NCBI GenBank assembly: GCA_943331145.2
Contig: CALQKL020000009.1
Span: 1-20,489 of the forward strand
From: Chitinophaga pinensis
GTDB taxonomy: Bacteria > Bacteroidota > Bacteroidia > Chitinophagales > Chitinophagaceae
Length of the DNA stretch: 20,489 bases
Reading direction: 5' to 3'
Below the pieces are notes generated by a model. It made no database searches and was not told where the DNA came from. It saw only the letters and a list, made by a program, of their open reading frames with translations. A program made the position numbers and the translations under genes. Shown here one piece after another: positions 1 to 6,864 of the stretch (positions within the stretch are counted from its first letter, which is position 1; the number at the start of each line of letters is the position of its first letter).

Positions 1-60
1 GAAAAAGAAATCAATGTATTGAGTAAGTCGCTTAAACTTTTTTTAATTGATATTTTGTAA
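1..60 (+). CDS. Possible 3' end of an upstream gene (truncated by window edge)
   Basis: Reading from base 1, one frame stays open for 19 codons and stops with TAA at 58-60, while the other two forward frames stop within about 25 bases. The peptide ends LKLFLIDIL and shows no recognisable family. It could be the C-terminus of a protein encoded to the left, or a chance open stretch in AT-rich DNA. Nothing in the window decides this. Confidence 0.25.
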   Translation, partial: EKEINVLSKSLKLFLIDIL

Positions 61-133
61 TTGTAACATCTCCGAATTTTGAATCTTTTACCTATCAAAT
101 TATTTAATATTACTTTTCATCTTTCTTAAATTT

Positions 134-141
134 TAATTTTG
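134..141 (+). promoter_or_regulatory. Candidate Bacteroidota -7 promoter box upstream of the P-type ATPase gene
   Basis: TAATTTTG matches the Bacteroidota sigma-A -7 consensus TAnnTTTG exactly. It would place the transcription start about 80 bases before the ATG at 229. No TTTG -33 element is seen at the usual 17-23 base distance, and such octamers are frequent in AT-rich DNA, so this is only a candidate. Confidence 0.25.
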
Positions 142-228
142 GTACTTAATAACTTTTAGCTAGAAATAAGTTGTCTGTAAGCTTTATCTTTATTCTAAAT
201 AGTATTGAATTTTTAATTTTTTCTATAC

Positions 229-2730
229 ATGCAAATACCTGAACAGTTTTCCGGATTAAATGATAATGAGGTTTTAGAAAATAGGGCAGCTTTTGGCAAC
301 AATGATTTGGAAGTAAAAGAAGATCGTGTTTTTTGGAACGTGTTGCGTGAAGTGGTATCTGAACCGATGTTTATTTTGTTGGTGGCTTCATGCATTATTT
401 ATTTTTCTTTAAGTCAAATTAAAGAAGGATTTATCATGCTGGGCTCAATATTACTCGTTTCGGGCATTTCAATTTTTCAAGAATATCGAAGCAGAAATGC
501 CATTTTATCGCTTAAAAAAATATCCGCTCCGCATGTAAAAGTTTTGAGAAATGGAAAACTCATCTCCATTCAAACCGAAGAAATTGTAGTTAATGATATC
601 GTTTATGTTGAAGAAGGCGATGTGATTTCTGCAGATGGTAAAGTGATTTTCTCAAACGACTTTTCAATTAATGAATCAATTTTAACCGGCGAATCTTTTC
701 CTGTTGAAAAAAATAAAACCAATCACCCCGAAGTTTTTAGAGGTACGTTGGTGGTTTCTGGGAGTGCGTATATTTCAACAGAGGCAGTAGGATTGGCTAC
801 CATGTTTGGTAAAATAGGACTTTCATTACAACATGTTGAAGTTGAAAAAACCCCATTGCAAAAGCAAATAAAATCATTTGTGCAATATATGGTTTGGGTT
901 GGCGGTTTTGCTTTTTTGGTTATTGTAGGTGTGAATTATTATAAATCTGGTGATTTAATCCAATCCATTTTACAAGGACTGACCTTGGCGATGAGTATTT
1001 TGCCAGAAGAAATTCCTGTTGCATTTAGTACGTTTCAAGCCCTTGGTGCTTTTAGATTGTTACGCAACAATCACATCATTGTTAAACAACCACAATATGT
1101 TGAAACACTTGGGTCTGCAACGGTTATTTGTGCCGATAAAACAGGCACCATTACGCAAAATAAAATGAGACTCGATTTTGTGTATTCATTTAAAAACAAT
1201 CAATCTATAGATATTGTAAATGAAGGAATAAAAGAAAACGAAGTACTCACTTATGGCATGTGGAGCAGTGAAATCAATCCTTTTGACCCAATGGAAATTG
1301 CGATTCATGAATTGTATAAACAATCAACATCCAATAATGACAGACTTCTGTATAAACAAGTACATGAATATCCTCTAGGTGGAAAGCCACCAATGATGAC
1401 CCATATTTTTTCTTCGCCCACAAATGAAATAGTCATTGCAATGAAAGGTGGTCCAGAAGCTTTATTGTCACAAAGCACATTAACGGATTCTGAAAAAGAA
1501 TTGGTACGCAAACAAGTACATCAATATGCAGCAAATGGGTTGCGGGTTTTAGGCGTTGGTAAAAGCAATTGGAAAGAAATCAAATGGCCAATAAGTCAGC
1601 AAGAATTTACCATCGAATTTTTGGGCTTAATGGCATTTCAAGACCCGCCAAAAGATAACATCACACAAACATTGCAAACATTTTACAAAGCAGGAATTGA
1701 TGTTAAAATGATAACGGGTGATTATCCCGAAACCGCTATGGCTATTGCAAAGCAGATTTCATTTGCCCATGAAAATGAAGTGCTGACTGGAGATGAGGTA
1801 CTTAAAATGGATATGCCAACACTTCGAGAAAAAGTAAAAACGATTACTTTGTTTGCACGTATGTTTCCTGATGCAAAGCTGAAAGTAATTCAAGCACTCA
1901 AAGAAAATGGGGAAGTAGTGGCTATGACTGGCGATGGTGTTAATGACGGTCCTGCGCTTAAAGCCGCACACATTGGTATAGCCATGGGAAAGCGAGGCAG
2001 CGAATTGGCTAAAGCAACTGCAGCTTTGATTTTAACGGATGATGATTTGTGGAACATGACTGACGCAGTAGCCATGGGAAGAAAAATATACGATAACCTT
2101 AAAAAAGCCATTCAGTATATCGTTTCTATTCACATTCCTATATTTTTAATTGTAGCATTGCCTTTGTTTTTTAAATGGGATTTCACCACAATTTTTACAC
2201 CCATACACGTGATATTTTTAGAATTGATAATGGGGCCAACTTGTTCTATCGTTTATGAAAACGAACCCATCGAACCTGGAACCATGCTCCGTAAACCACT
2301 TAAATCATCGGCTACATTTTTATCGTTTCGTCAATTGATTATGAGCATTGCGCAAGGTTTGTTTATTTCTGCTGGATGCTTAGGAATTGGTTATTATTTT
2401 ATGAGTACAGATGCTACTAATGAAATGATTCGTACAGTGATATTTATAACCTTACTATTTAGCAATATCTTTTTAACGCTGTTTAATCGTTCAACAACAC
2501 AATCTATAATTCATACCATAAGATATAAGAATCGCTTGGTTCCTATTGTATTAATTATAAGCTTGGCGTTTATTTTAATTGTAACCAAATTTTCATTTGC
2601 GCATTCCATTTTTAATTTATCCGATTTAAATTTTAATCAATGGATGCTATGTGTCTCGGTTGCATTCGTTTCTACTAGTTGGGTTGAAGTGCATCGTTTT
2701 TTCTTAAGACGTAGATTAAGAAGTATTTAA
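229..2730 (+). CDS. P-type cation-transporting ATPase (P2-like, HAD-IC family)
   Basis: An 833-aa inner-membrane ion pump driven by ATP. The full catalytic set is present: actuator TGES (153-156), phosphorylation motif DKTGT (Asp303), nucleotide-binding KGGPEAL (from Lys406), TGD (496-498) and hinge GDGVND (568-573). An N-terminal cation-ATPase domain precedes the first membrane pair (about 46-85). A second pair follows (about 218-275), and further helices run from about 635 to 825. The M4 ion motif is PEEIP (259-263) rather than the PEGLP of calcium pumps. The M6 region reads LELIMGPTCS (from about 664) where SERCA has NLVTDG, so calcium cannot be assumed as substrate. No heavy-metal CPC motif or N-terminal metal-binding domain is present. 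ATG 229 is the first start after an in-frame stop at 214-216. The ABC ATPase gene begins 29 bp downstream, probably in one transcript. The family call is secure; the ion is unknown. Confidence 0.93.
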   Translation: MQIPEQFSGLNDNEVLENRAAFGNNDLEVKEDRVFWNVLREVVSEPMFILLVASCIIYFSLSQIKEGFIMLGSILLVSGISIFQEYRSRNAILSLKKISAPHVKVLRNGKLISIQTEEIVVNDIVYVEEGDVISADGKVIFSNDFSINESILTGESFPVEKNKTNHPEVFRGTLVVSGSAYISTEAVGLATMFGKIGLSLQHVEVEKTPLQKQIKSFVQYMVWVGGFAFLVIVGVNYYKSGDLIQSILQGLTLAMSILPEEIPVAFSTFQALGAFRLLRNNHIIVKQPQYVETLGSATVICADKTGTITQNKMRLDFVYSFKNNQSIDIVNEGIKENEVLTYGMWSSEINPFDPMEIAIHELYKQSTSNNDRLLYKQVHEYPLGGKPPMMTHIFSSPTNEIVIAMKGGPEALLSQSTLTDSEKELVRKQVHQYAANGLRVLGVGKSNWKEIKWPISQQEFTIEFLGLMAFQDPPKDNITQTLQTFYKAGIDVKMITGDYPETAMAIAKQISFAHENEVLTGDEVLKMDMPTLREKVKTITLFARMFPDAKLKVIQALKENGEVVAMTGDGVNDGPALKAAHIGIAMGKRGSELAKATAALILTDDDLWNMTDAVAMGRKIYDNLKKAIQYIVSIHIPIFLIVALPLFFKWDFTTIFTPIHVIFLELIMGPTCSIVYENEPIEPGTMLRKPLKSSATFLSFRQLIMSIAQGLFISAGCLGIGYYFMSTDATNEMIRTVIFITLLFSNIFLTLFNRSTTQSIIHTIRYKNRLVPIVLIISLAFILIVTKFSFAHSIFNLSDLNFNQWMLCVSVAFVSTSWVEVHRFFLRRRLRSI

Positions 2731-2759
2731 ACCCTTATATATTCTCTTATTTTTGTGGA

Positions 2760-3758
2760 ATGGAAATAAACGATGACTTTCTAAAAATAGAAGCGATATC
2801 CAAAACGATAAATGGTTCCTTGGCGGTTGATGATGTTAATGTTTCATTTTCAGCACAAAAAAAAATAGCCATAGTTGGAGAAACGGGCTCGGGGAAGTCG
2901 ACGCTTTTAAAATTAATCGGTGGATTAGAACAGCTTGATAGTGGCTCAATTTGGTATAATCATAAAAGGGTAAAAGGGTCATTAGAACAGCTAATTCCCG
3001 GACATCCTAAAATTGCGTATTTAAGTCAGCATTTCGAATTGCCCAATAATTATCAAGTCTTCGATGTTTTAGATTTTATCAATCAATTATCAGAAGAAGA
3101 AAAAGAAAGACTTTATGATATTTGTGGCATAAGGCCATTTTTACAAAGATGGACAGATGAGCTTTCGGGAGGGGAGCGCCAACGAGTGGCATTGGTTAAA
3201 ACATTATTAACAGCGCCTGAATTGTTATTGCTCGATGAGCCATTTTCAAATTTGGATTTGTATAGCAAACATAAAATGACGGAATTGATAAATTCAATTT
3301 CAAATGAGTTGAATGTTCGTATAATAATGGTATCTCATGATGCATCGGATGTATTGGCTTGGGCTGAAGAAATATACATTTTTAAAAATGGTAAAATTAT
3401 ACAATCAGGTACACCCGAATTTCTATTTCATTATCCCATAAACGAATACTGTGCCAATTTGCTCGGCGATTGTTTGTTTGTTGAAAATGGTTCTCCATTA
3501 TTTAAATCAACAATTCTAGATAAGCAAAACAATAAAAAAATATTGCTACGCGCATCTTATTTAACCATCGCAGAAAAGAATCTAGAAAATACCATAGTTG
3601 GTACAATAACAAAGATTGTATTTAAAGGGAACTATAGCATACTCCAGGTATTGTCTTTTGATACTACTTTTCATATGATTTGCAATGACTCTGGTGCAAA
3701 TTATGTTGGGAAAGAAATCTCATTTTATTTCAACAGAGAAAACGTATGCTATATCTAA
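2760..3758 (+). CDS. ABC transporter ATP-binding protein with C-terminal TOBE-like region
   Basis: A 332-aa ATPase subunit with all ABC motifs in order: Walker A GETGSGKST (40-48), Q-loop Gln90, signature LSGGERQ (135-141), Walker B LLLLDE (155-160), D-loop SNLD (163-166) and switch His193. Residues after about 235 form an extra domain (ILLRASYLTIAEK, then a beta-rich stretch to FYFNRENV) that resembles the TOBE-type regulatory domains of PotA/CysA/MalK-class importers. That class would suggest an importer for a small solute or ion, but no permease or binding protein is encoded nearby, so the substrate and partner are unknown. The start codon lies 29 bp after the P-type ATPase stop, suggesting co-transcription. 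No SD sequence is present, as usual in this phylum. Confidence 0.9.
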   Translation: MEINDDFLKIEAISKTINGSLAVDDVNVSFSAQKKIAIVGETGSGKSTLLKLIGGLEQLDSGSIWYNHKRVKGSLEQLIPGHPKIAYLSQHFELPNNYQVFDVLDFINQLSEEEKERLYDICGIRPFLQRWTDELSGGERQRVALVKTLLTAPELLLLDEPFSNLDLYSKHKMTELINSISNELNVRIIMVSHDASDVLAWAEEIYIFKNGKIIQSGTPEFLFHYPINEYCANLLGDCLFVENGSPLFKSTILDKQNNKKILLRASYLTIAEKNLENTIVGTITKIVFKGNYSILQVLSFDTTFHMICNDSGANYVGKEISFYFNRENVCYI

Positions 3759-3797
3759 TATGCATTATGACTTATGTTGATTATAATCACGATTAAT

Positions 3798-3856
3798 GTA
3801 CAAATAGAAATTGTACTACGTGCATTTACGTAGTGAAAAATGTTTTTCTACTTAAT
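3798..3856. repeat. Cluster of overlapping inverted repeats 3' of the ABC ATPase gene
   Basis: Three short palindromes lie end to end. GTACAA (3798-3803) pairs with TTGTAC (3811-3816). ACTACGT (3815-3821) pairs perfectly with ACGTAGT (3828-3834). GAAAAA then pairs with TTTTTC across a two-base loop (3835-3848). The first two share bases 3815-3816, so they would compete. The last hairpin ends in a short T run and could act as a weak terminator for the ATPase/ABC transcript. Alternatively the palindromes could be operator-like protein-binding sites. Confidence 0.45.
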
Positions 3857-3952
3857 TTAAAAAATAGTTGACTTCCCACATAATAAAGCTTTCGAAACTT
3901 CGTATTATAGATGTGTAAAACACAAAAGTTCGTTTTTATCCGTACCCAAACC

Positions 3953-3970
3953 TTATCCATTTTATCCATT
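3953..3970 (+). repeat. Tandem 9-base repeat TTATCCATT x2
   Basis: TTATCCATT occurs twice head to tail (3953-3961 and 3962-3970). The core TTATCC also occurs just upstream at 3936-3941, inside the box shared with the 6.8-kb locus. The repeat sits within candidate RNA A. Confidence 0.6.
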
Positions 3971-4036
3971 GAAAAGATCTATGGTTTCCAAATCCTAGTG
4001 AAATGTAAAGATGTAAACACAAACTGGAACCATATC

Positions 4037-4067
4037 AAAAAAGCCTCGAATTTTTCGGGGCTTTTTT
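4037..4067 (+). terminator. Strong Rho-independent terminator, possibly bidirectional
   Basis: The 5' arm is AAAAAA plus GCCTCGAA (4037-4050), the loop is TTT, and the 3' arm is TTCGGGGC plus TTTTTT (4054-4067). This gives a 14-bp stem with one G-T pair and flanking A and T tracts. It ends candidate RNA A, and possibly read-through from the ATPase/ABC genes. The A tract on the left would let it work on the opposite strand too. Confidence 0.85.
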
Positions 4068-4179
4068 ATTCGCTCTCATTCTGTTTCTCGCAATGATGAA
4101 ATACTTTTTTGTTCAAAAAAATATCAGGGTTTACAATATTTATTCCTTTGATTCGTTTAAATAAAAAAATCCTAATAGT

Positions 4180-4788
4180 ATGAAAAATATATTAAATGCA
4201 ATTGTTGGTTTAGTTTTCTTAACCGTATTAAACAGTTCTTGTTCTAAGTTTGGTTGTGTTTATATAACAAATCCTTCTAACGCTTCAAAATTATCAAATC
4301 GTTCTTCATTTGTAAAATTAAAAAATGGTCGAACGGTTTATTACAACAAGTTAGAAATGATTAAAGGTATTTTCACTGCGCCACATTTATTAGCGAATGC
4401 AAGCATAAAAATAAGACCAAGTGAAATAGAAGCATATCAAATATCAGATCATTATGCCGTCTCACAAAAATATATCATGAATGGACATAAAAGTGCTGTA
4501 GCGGTTGATGCACTTCCTGGATTTGCTAAAAGAGTTGTAAAAGGTAAACTTAATGTTTATTGTAAGAAATATTTTAATGGAAGATTTGCAATAGATGAAT
4601 TCTTTTTACAATCAGAAAACGACAGCAAAATTTATGCATATACGCCAGAGTTATTCAAAAAAATGATTGAAGATAATGAGGAAGCATTGAATTATTACCA
4701 TAAAGAAACCGTTGGTGTTGACCCTTCAAAAAAAATGACCAATACAGCTGAAATGTATAACCAATCTACCTTCATGACCAAGAACTAA
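4180..4788 (+). CDS. Predicted lipoprotein of unknown function
   Basis: A 202-aa protein with an N-terminal Lys, a hydrophobic stretch (8-17) and LNSSC with Cys21, a loose lipobox of the kind tolerated in Bacteroidota, so it is probably lipidated and envelope-bound. The mature part is basic and mixed alpha/beta, with segments such as VKLKNGRTVYYNKLEM and GKLNVYCKKYFNGRFAIDEFFLQS that suggest a small beta-rich domain. No known family or catalytic motif was recognised. The gene stands alone: a terminator lies 113 bp upstream and another starts 37 bp downstream, so it is probably monocistronic. The ATG at 4180 is the natural start because it begins the signal sequence. It could be a stress or envelope-maintenance protein, but nothing in the sequence shows that. 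Confidence 0.75.
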   Translation: MKNILNAIVGLVFLTVLNSSCSKFGCVYITNPSNASKLSNRSSFVKLKNGRTVYYNKLEMIKGIFTAPHLLANASIKIRPSEIEAYQISDHYAVSQKYIMNGHKSAVAVDALPGFAKRVVKGKLNVYCKKYFNGRFAIDEFFLQSENDSKIYAYTPELFKKMIEDNEEALNYYHKETVGVDPSKKMTNTAEMYNQSTFMTKN

Positions 4789-4824
4789 TTTAAATTTTGT
4801 GTGTTTTCTTAATTGTTGCATTAG

Positions 4825-4862
4825 CCCCAAACTGTAATCAAGTTTTGGGTTTTTGCTTTTTT
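4825..4862 (+). terminator. Rho-independent terminator of the lipoprotein gene
   Basis: CCCCAAACT (4825-4833) pairs with AGTTTTGGG (4841-4849) with one mismatch around a 7-base loop. It is followed by a T-rich tract broken by a GC (4850-4862). It begins 37 bp after the lipoprotein stop codon. Confidence 0.75.
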
Positions 4863-4925
4863 ATAAACTAATCTTAATCATATTTATGCGATTAAATTGG
4901 TATTAATTTGAGTATAAAATCAATT

Positions 4926-6071
4926 ATGATTATTTCACTACATAGAAAGCCAACATTATTTTTTTTGATGATTATTTTTTGCTCATTTTGGTTTTCAAAA
5001 AACGCTTTTTCAAAATCCAATCCAGTTCAACAGTTAAATAAACATATTCTAATTTCGATCTCGAGTTTTAAAACGCCAAACACAGATTCCAATTATTTTC
5101 AAAAAATGGAAATGAAATTACAGCAAGTAAAGTTGTACTATTTAAAAATTGAGGCAGAAAAAAATTGGACAACCATCCCCAAAATTAAGAACAAACTTCA
5201 ATTAGGAGATAGCTCAATTGCAATCATTCGCATAAAAAAAAATCTTAAAAAAATGGGAGATTATGTAGGGATAGATACCAATATTTATTTTAATGAAGGT
5301 TTAAAACTAGGTGTAATTAATTTTCAAAAAAGGATGGGAATAGATCAAAATGGCATCATAAACAATTCATTGATTTTGAGCATAAATAATAGTGTTGATT
5401 ATGTTATAAAGCAAATTGAGGCAAGCATTAAAACGATTTCAAAATTGGCCGACATTGGCGTTGGAGATTTTATTTATGTTAACATTCCTGCTTTCAATTT
5501 GCAGGTATTTAAAAATAATATTCCTCAAATTGAAATGAAAGTAATAGTTGGAAAGTATAAAAATCAAACGCCAACCTTTAATACAGTGCTAAATTCATTA
5601 GTCGTTTGTCCTTATTGGAATGTACCCAAAAGTATCGAACAAAAAGAAATTTTGCCTTTATTGAAAAAGAATCCCAATTATTTAAATAAACACAACATGG
5701 AATGGAGTAATGGTATTATTCGTCAACGTCCTGGTCCAACGAATTCATTGGGAAGAATTAAGTTTATCATACCCAATCAATACGCTGTTTTTATGCATGA
5801 TACTCCAATTAAAAGTTTATTCGAAAAAAGAGTGCGCATGTTTAGTCATGGTTGCATAAGATTAAATGATGCAAAAAAGTTAGCACTGTATTTAATGCAG
5901 CATGATAAAAGATGGGATAGTGCAAAACTGGAAAATGCCATCATAGAGAATATGGAAAAAAGAATAGAAGTAAAGGCGCCAATACCGGTGTATATTAGTT
6001 ACTTAACAGCATGGGTAGATGATGATGGGGTTTTACAATTACGGGATGATATTTATGGGAGGAACAAATAA
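4926..6071 (+). CDS. Secreted L,D-transpeptidase (YkuD fold) with peptidoglycan-binding domain
   Basis: Likely makes 3-3 peptidoglycan crosslinks or attaches proteins to the wall in the periplasm. ATG 4926 gives a 381-aa precursor with a clear signal peptide (positive HRK, hydrophobic LFFLMIIFCSFWF, cleavage near NAFSK). A TTG at 4908 would only add six residues. Residues about 85-155 resemble a PG_binding_1 domain (LQLGDSSIAIIRIKKNLKK, then LKLGVINFQKRMGIDQNG). The catalytic YkuD region follows (about 175-335), with the partner motif MHDTP (His291) and the active-site motif SHGCIRL, Cys310. Both residues are numbered from ATG 4926. The insert between FIYVNIPAF and the active site is typical of the longer YcbB-like Bacteroidota enzymes. 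The gene follows the lipoprotein terminator and converges on the RRM gene. Confidence 0.9.
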   Translation: MIISLHRKPTLFFLMIIFCSFWFSKNAFSKSNPVQQLNKHILISISSFKTPNTDSNYFQKMEMKLQQVKLYYLKIEAEKNWTTIPKIKNKLQLGDSSIAIIRIKKNLKKMGDYVGIDTNIYFNEGLKLGVINFQKRMGIDQNGIINNSLILSINNSVDYVIKQIEASIKTISKLADIGVGDFIYVNIPAFNLQVFKNNIPQIEMKVIVGKYKNQTPTFNTVLNSLVVCPYWNVPKSIEQKEILPLLKKNPNYLNKHNMEWSNGIIRQRPGPTNSLGRIKFIIPNQYAVFMHDTPIKSLFEKRVRMFSHGCIRLNDAKKLALYLMQHDKRWDSAKLENAIIENMEKRIEVKAPIPVYISYLTAWVDDDGVLQLRDDIYGRNK

Positions 6072-6214
6072 AAAGTGAAAAGTAAAAAGATAAATGTAAA
6101 ACTAAAACAGATATCCCGATGTGGAAAGTATAAAGCAATAGATTGTGCACACACACAAACGTTCAATCAAAATTAAAAAGATAGAAAAGTATAAAATGGG
6201 GAGGGTAAATTCAA

Positions 6215-6520
6215 TTATCTCCTTCTGTTGTCTAAGCCACCAGGTCTGTTGAAGCCACCATTATTTCTAGGAGGAGCACTTCTTTCTTCTGCTTCTTTTA
6301 CAACAAGAGGTTTTTTTCCTAGAGAAATATCATTCAAGTGTTCAACAGCTTCTAAGCCATCTTCTCTGTTTTTCATTTCAATAAATGCGAAACCCTTGCT
6401 TTTGCCTGTTTCTTTATCCAAAGCGACTTTGGCAGAAACAACTTCGCCAAATTTTTCAAATATTTCTTCTAATTCAGCATCATCTAAATCATAAGGTAAG
6501 CCAGCAACGAAAATTTTCAT
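6215..6520 (-). CDS. Small RRM-domain RNA-binding protein
   Basis: A 101-aa protein made of a single RRM fold plus a short basic tail. RNP2 is IFVAGL (3-8) and RNP1 is KGFAFIEM (42-49), with the RNA-stacking aromatics Phe4, Phe44 and Phe46 in place. Residues 80-101 form a Gly/Arg/Asn-rich tail ending in RRR, as in cyanobacterial and Bacteroidota RRM proteins. Such proteins bind single-stranded RNA. In Bacteroides the related RbpB-type proteins act as post-transcriptional regulators in organisms without Hfq; this is from memory of the family, not from this sequence. The gene converges on the L,D-transpeptidase gene, with 143 bp between their stops and no clear terminator there. Upstream on its own strand lies a poor match to -33/-7 boxes (TTTG, 15 bases, TATTTCTG; near 6580-6602). 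Confidence 0.93.
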   Translation of the reverse strand: MKIFVAGLPYDLDDAELEEIFEKFGEVVSAKVALDKETGKSKGFAFIEMKNREDGLEAVEHLNDISLGKKPLVVKEAEERSAPPRNNGGFNRPGGLDNRRR

Positions 6521-6826
6521 AAGAGTAATTATTTCGGTGAAATTAGTAACTTATTTTTTTATTTTCTATTATTCAACAGAAATATTTTTTTGTTTTTCAC
6601 AAAGGATGAATAAGATAAATTCTTTTGGTCTTTATTAAAAAGTTAGGATAAGATTATTTAGTTGGTTAAGGAAATAAAACGGGCTTTTTATTGAATCGGT
6701 TTCCACTTGTTTCTTTCTCTAGTAGTATAAATTCAACGATTATGACCAATGTCTTTTTTGATAAGTTCTATTTTACTTGCAATAAACACAATAATTCTCT
6801 TCCTTTTTCGTTTTAGAATTACACCT

Positions 6827-6864
6827 ATCGTACCCTAAATCGTTTTTAATCCGTACCCCAAATC
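6827..6864 (+). repeat. Imperfect tandem repeat of an ATC(C)GTACCC(Y)AAATC box
   Basis: ATCGTACCCTAAATC (6827-6841) and ATCCGTACCCCAAATC (6849-6864) match except for one indel and one substitution, and are 7 bases apart. The second copy is the box shared with 3931-3950. It also forms the 5' arm of the hairpin in candidate RNA B. Confidence 0.6.

Larger units (their letters stand above)
3931..4067 (+). ncRNA. Candidate structured RNA A (small RNA or leader) ending in an intrinsic terminator
   Basis: No credible protein lies here. The segment opens with the box CGTTTTTATCCGTACCCAAA (3931-3950), which recurs almost unchanged at 6841-6862. Next come two exact copies of TTATCCATT (3953-3970). A long-range stem then pairs TATGGTTTCCA (3980-3990) with TGGAACCATA (4025-4034), 10 bp with one bulged T, and a strong terminator follows directly (4037-4067). 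That layout fits a small RNA of roughly 140-200 nt, or a leader that terminates before the lipoprotein gene at 4180. The 5' end is not defined because no good promoter box was found. No known RNA family was recognised. Confidence 0.4.

Noticed and set aside
2748..2755. TATTTTTG, an exact TAnnTTTG match just before the ABC ATPase gene
   Set aside because: It lies four bases before the ATG with no -33 box and would give a leaderless transcript inside a probable operon; likely chance.
3911..4096. 61-codon plus-strand open frame
   Set aside because: It runs straight through the terminator stem at 4037-4067, has no protein-like composition or start signal, and overlaps the structured RNA candidate.
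4874..4895. TTAATC/GATTAA inverted repeat before the L,D-transpeptidase gene
   Set aside because: Only six A/T-rich base pairs across a 10-base gap; expected by chance in this composition.
4908..4925. TTG start for the L,D-transpeptidase
   Set aside because: It adds six residues without improving the signal peptide; ATG 4926 is the simpler start.
6228..6494. 88-codon open frame on the plus strand
   Set aside because: Antisense shadow of the RRM gene, which has clear RNP1 and RNP2 motifs on the minus strand.
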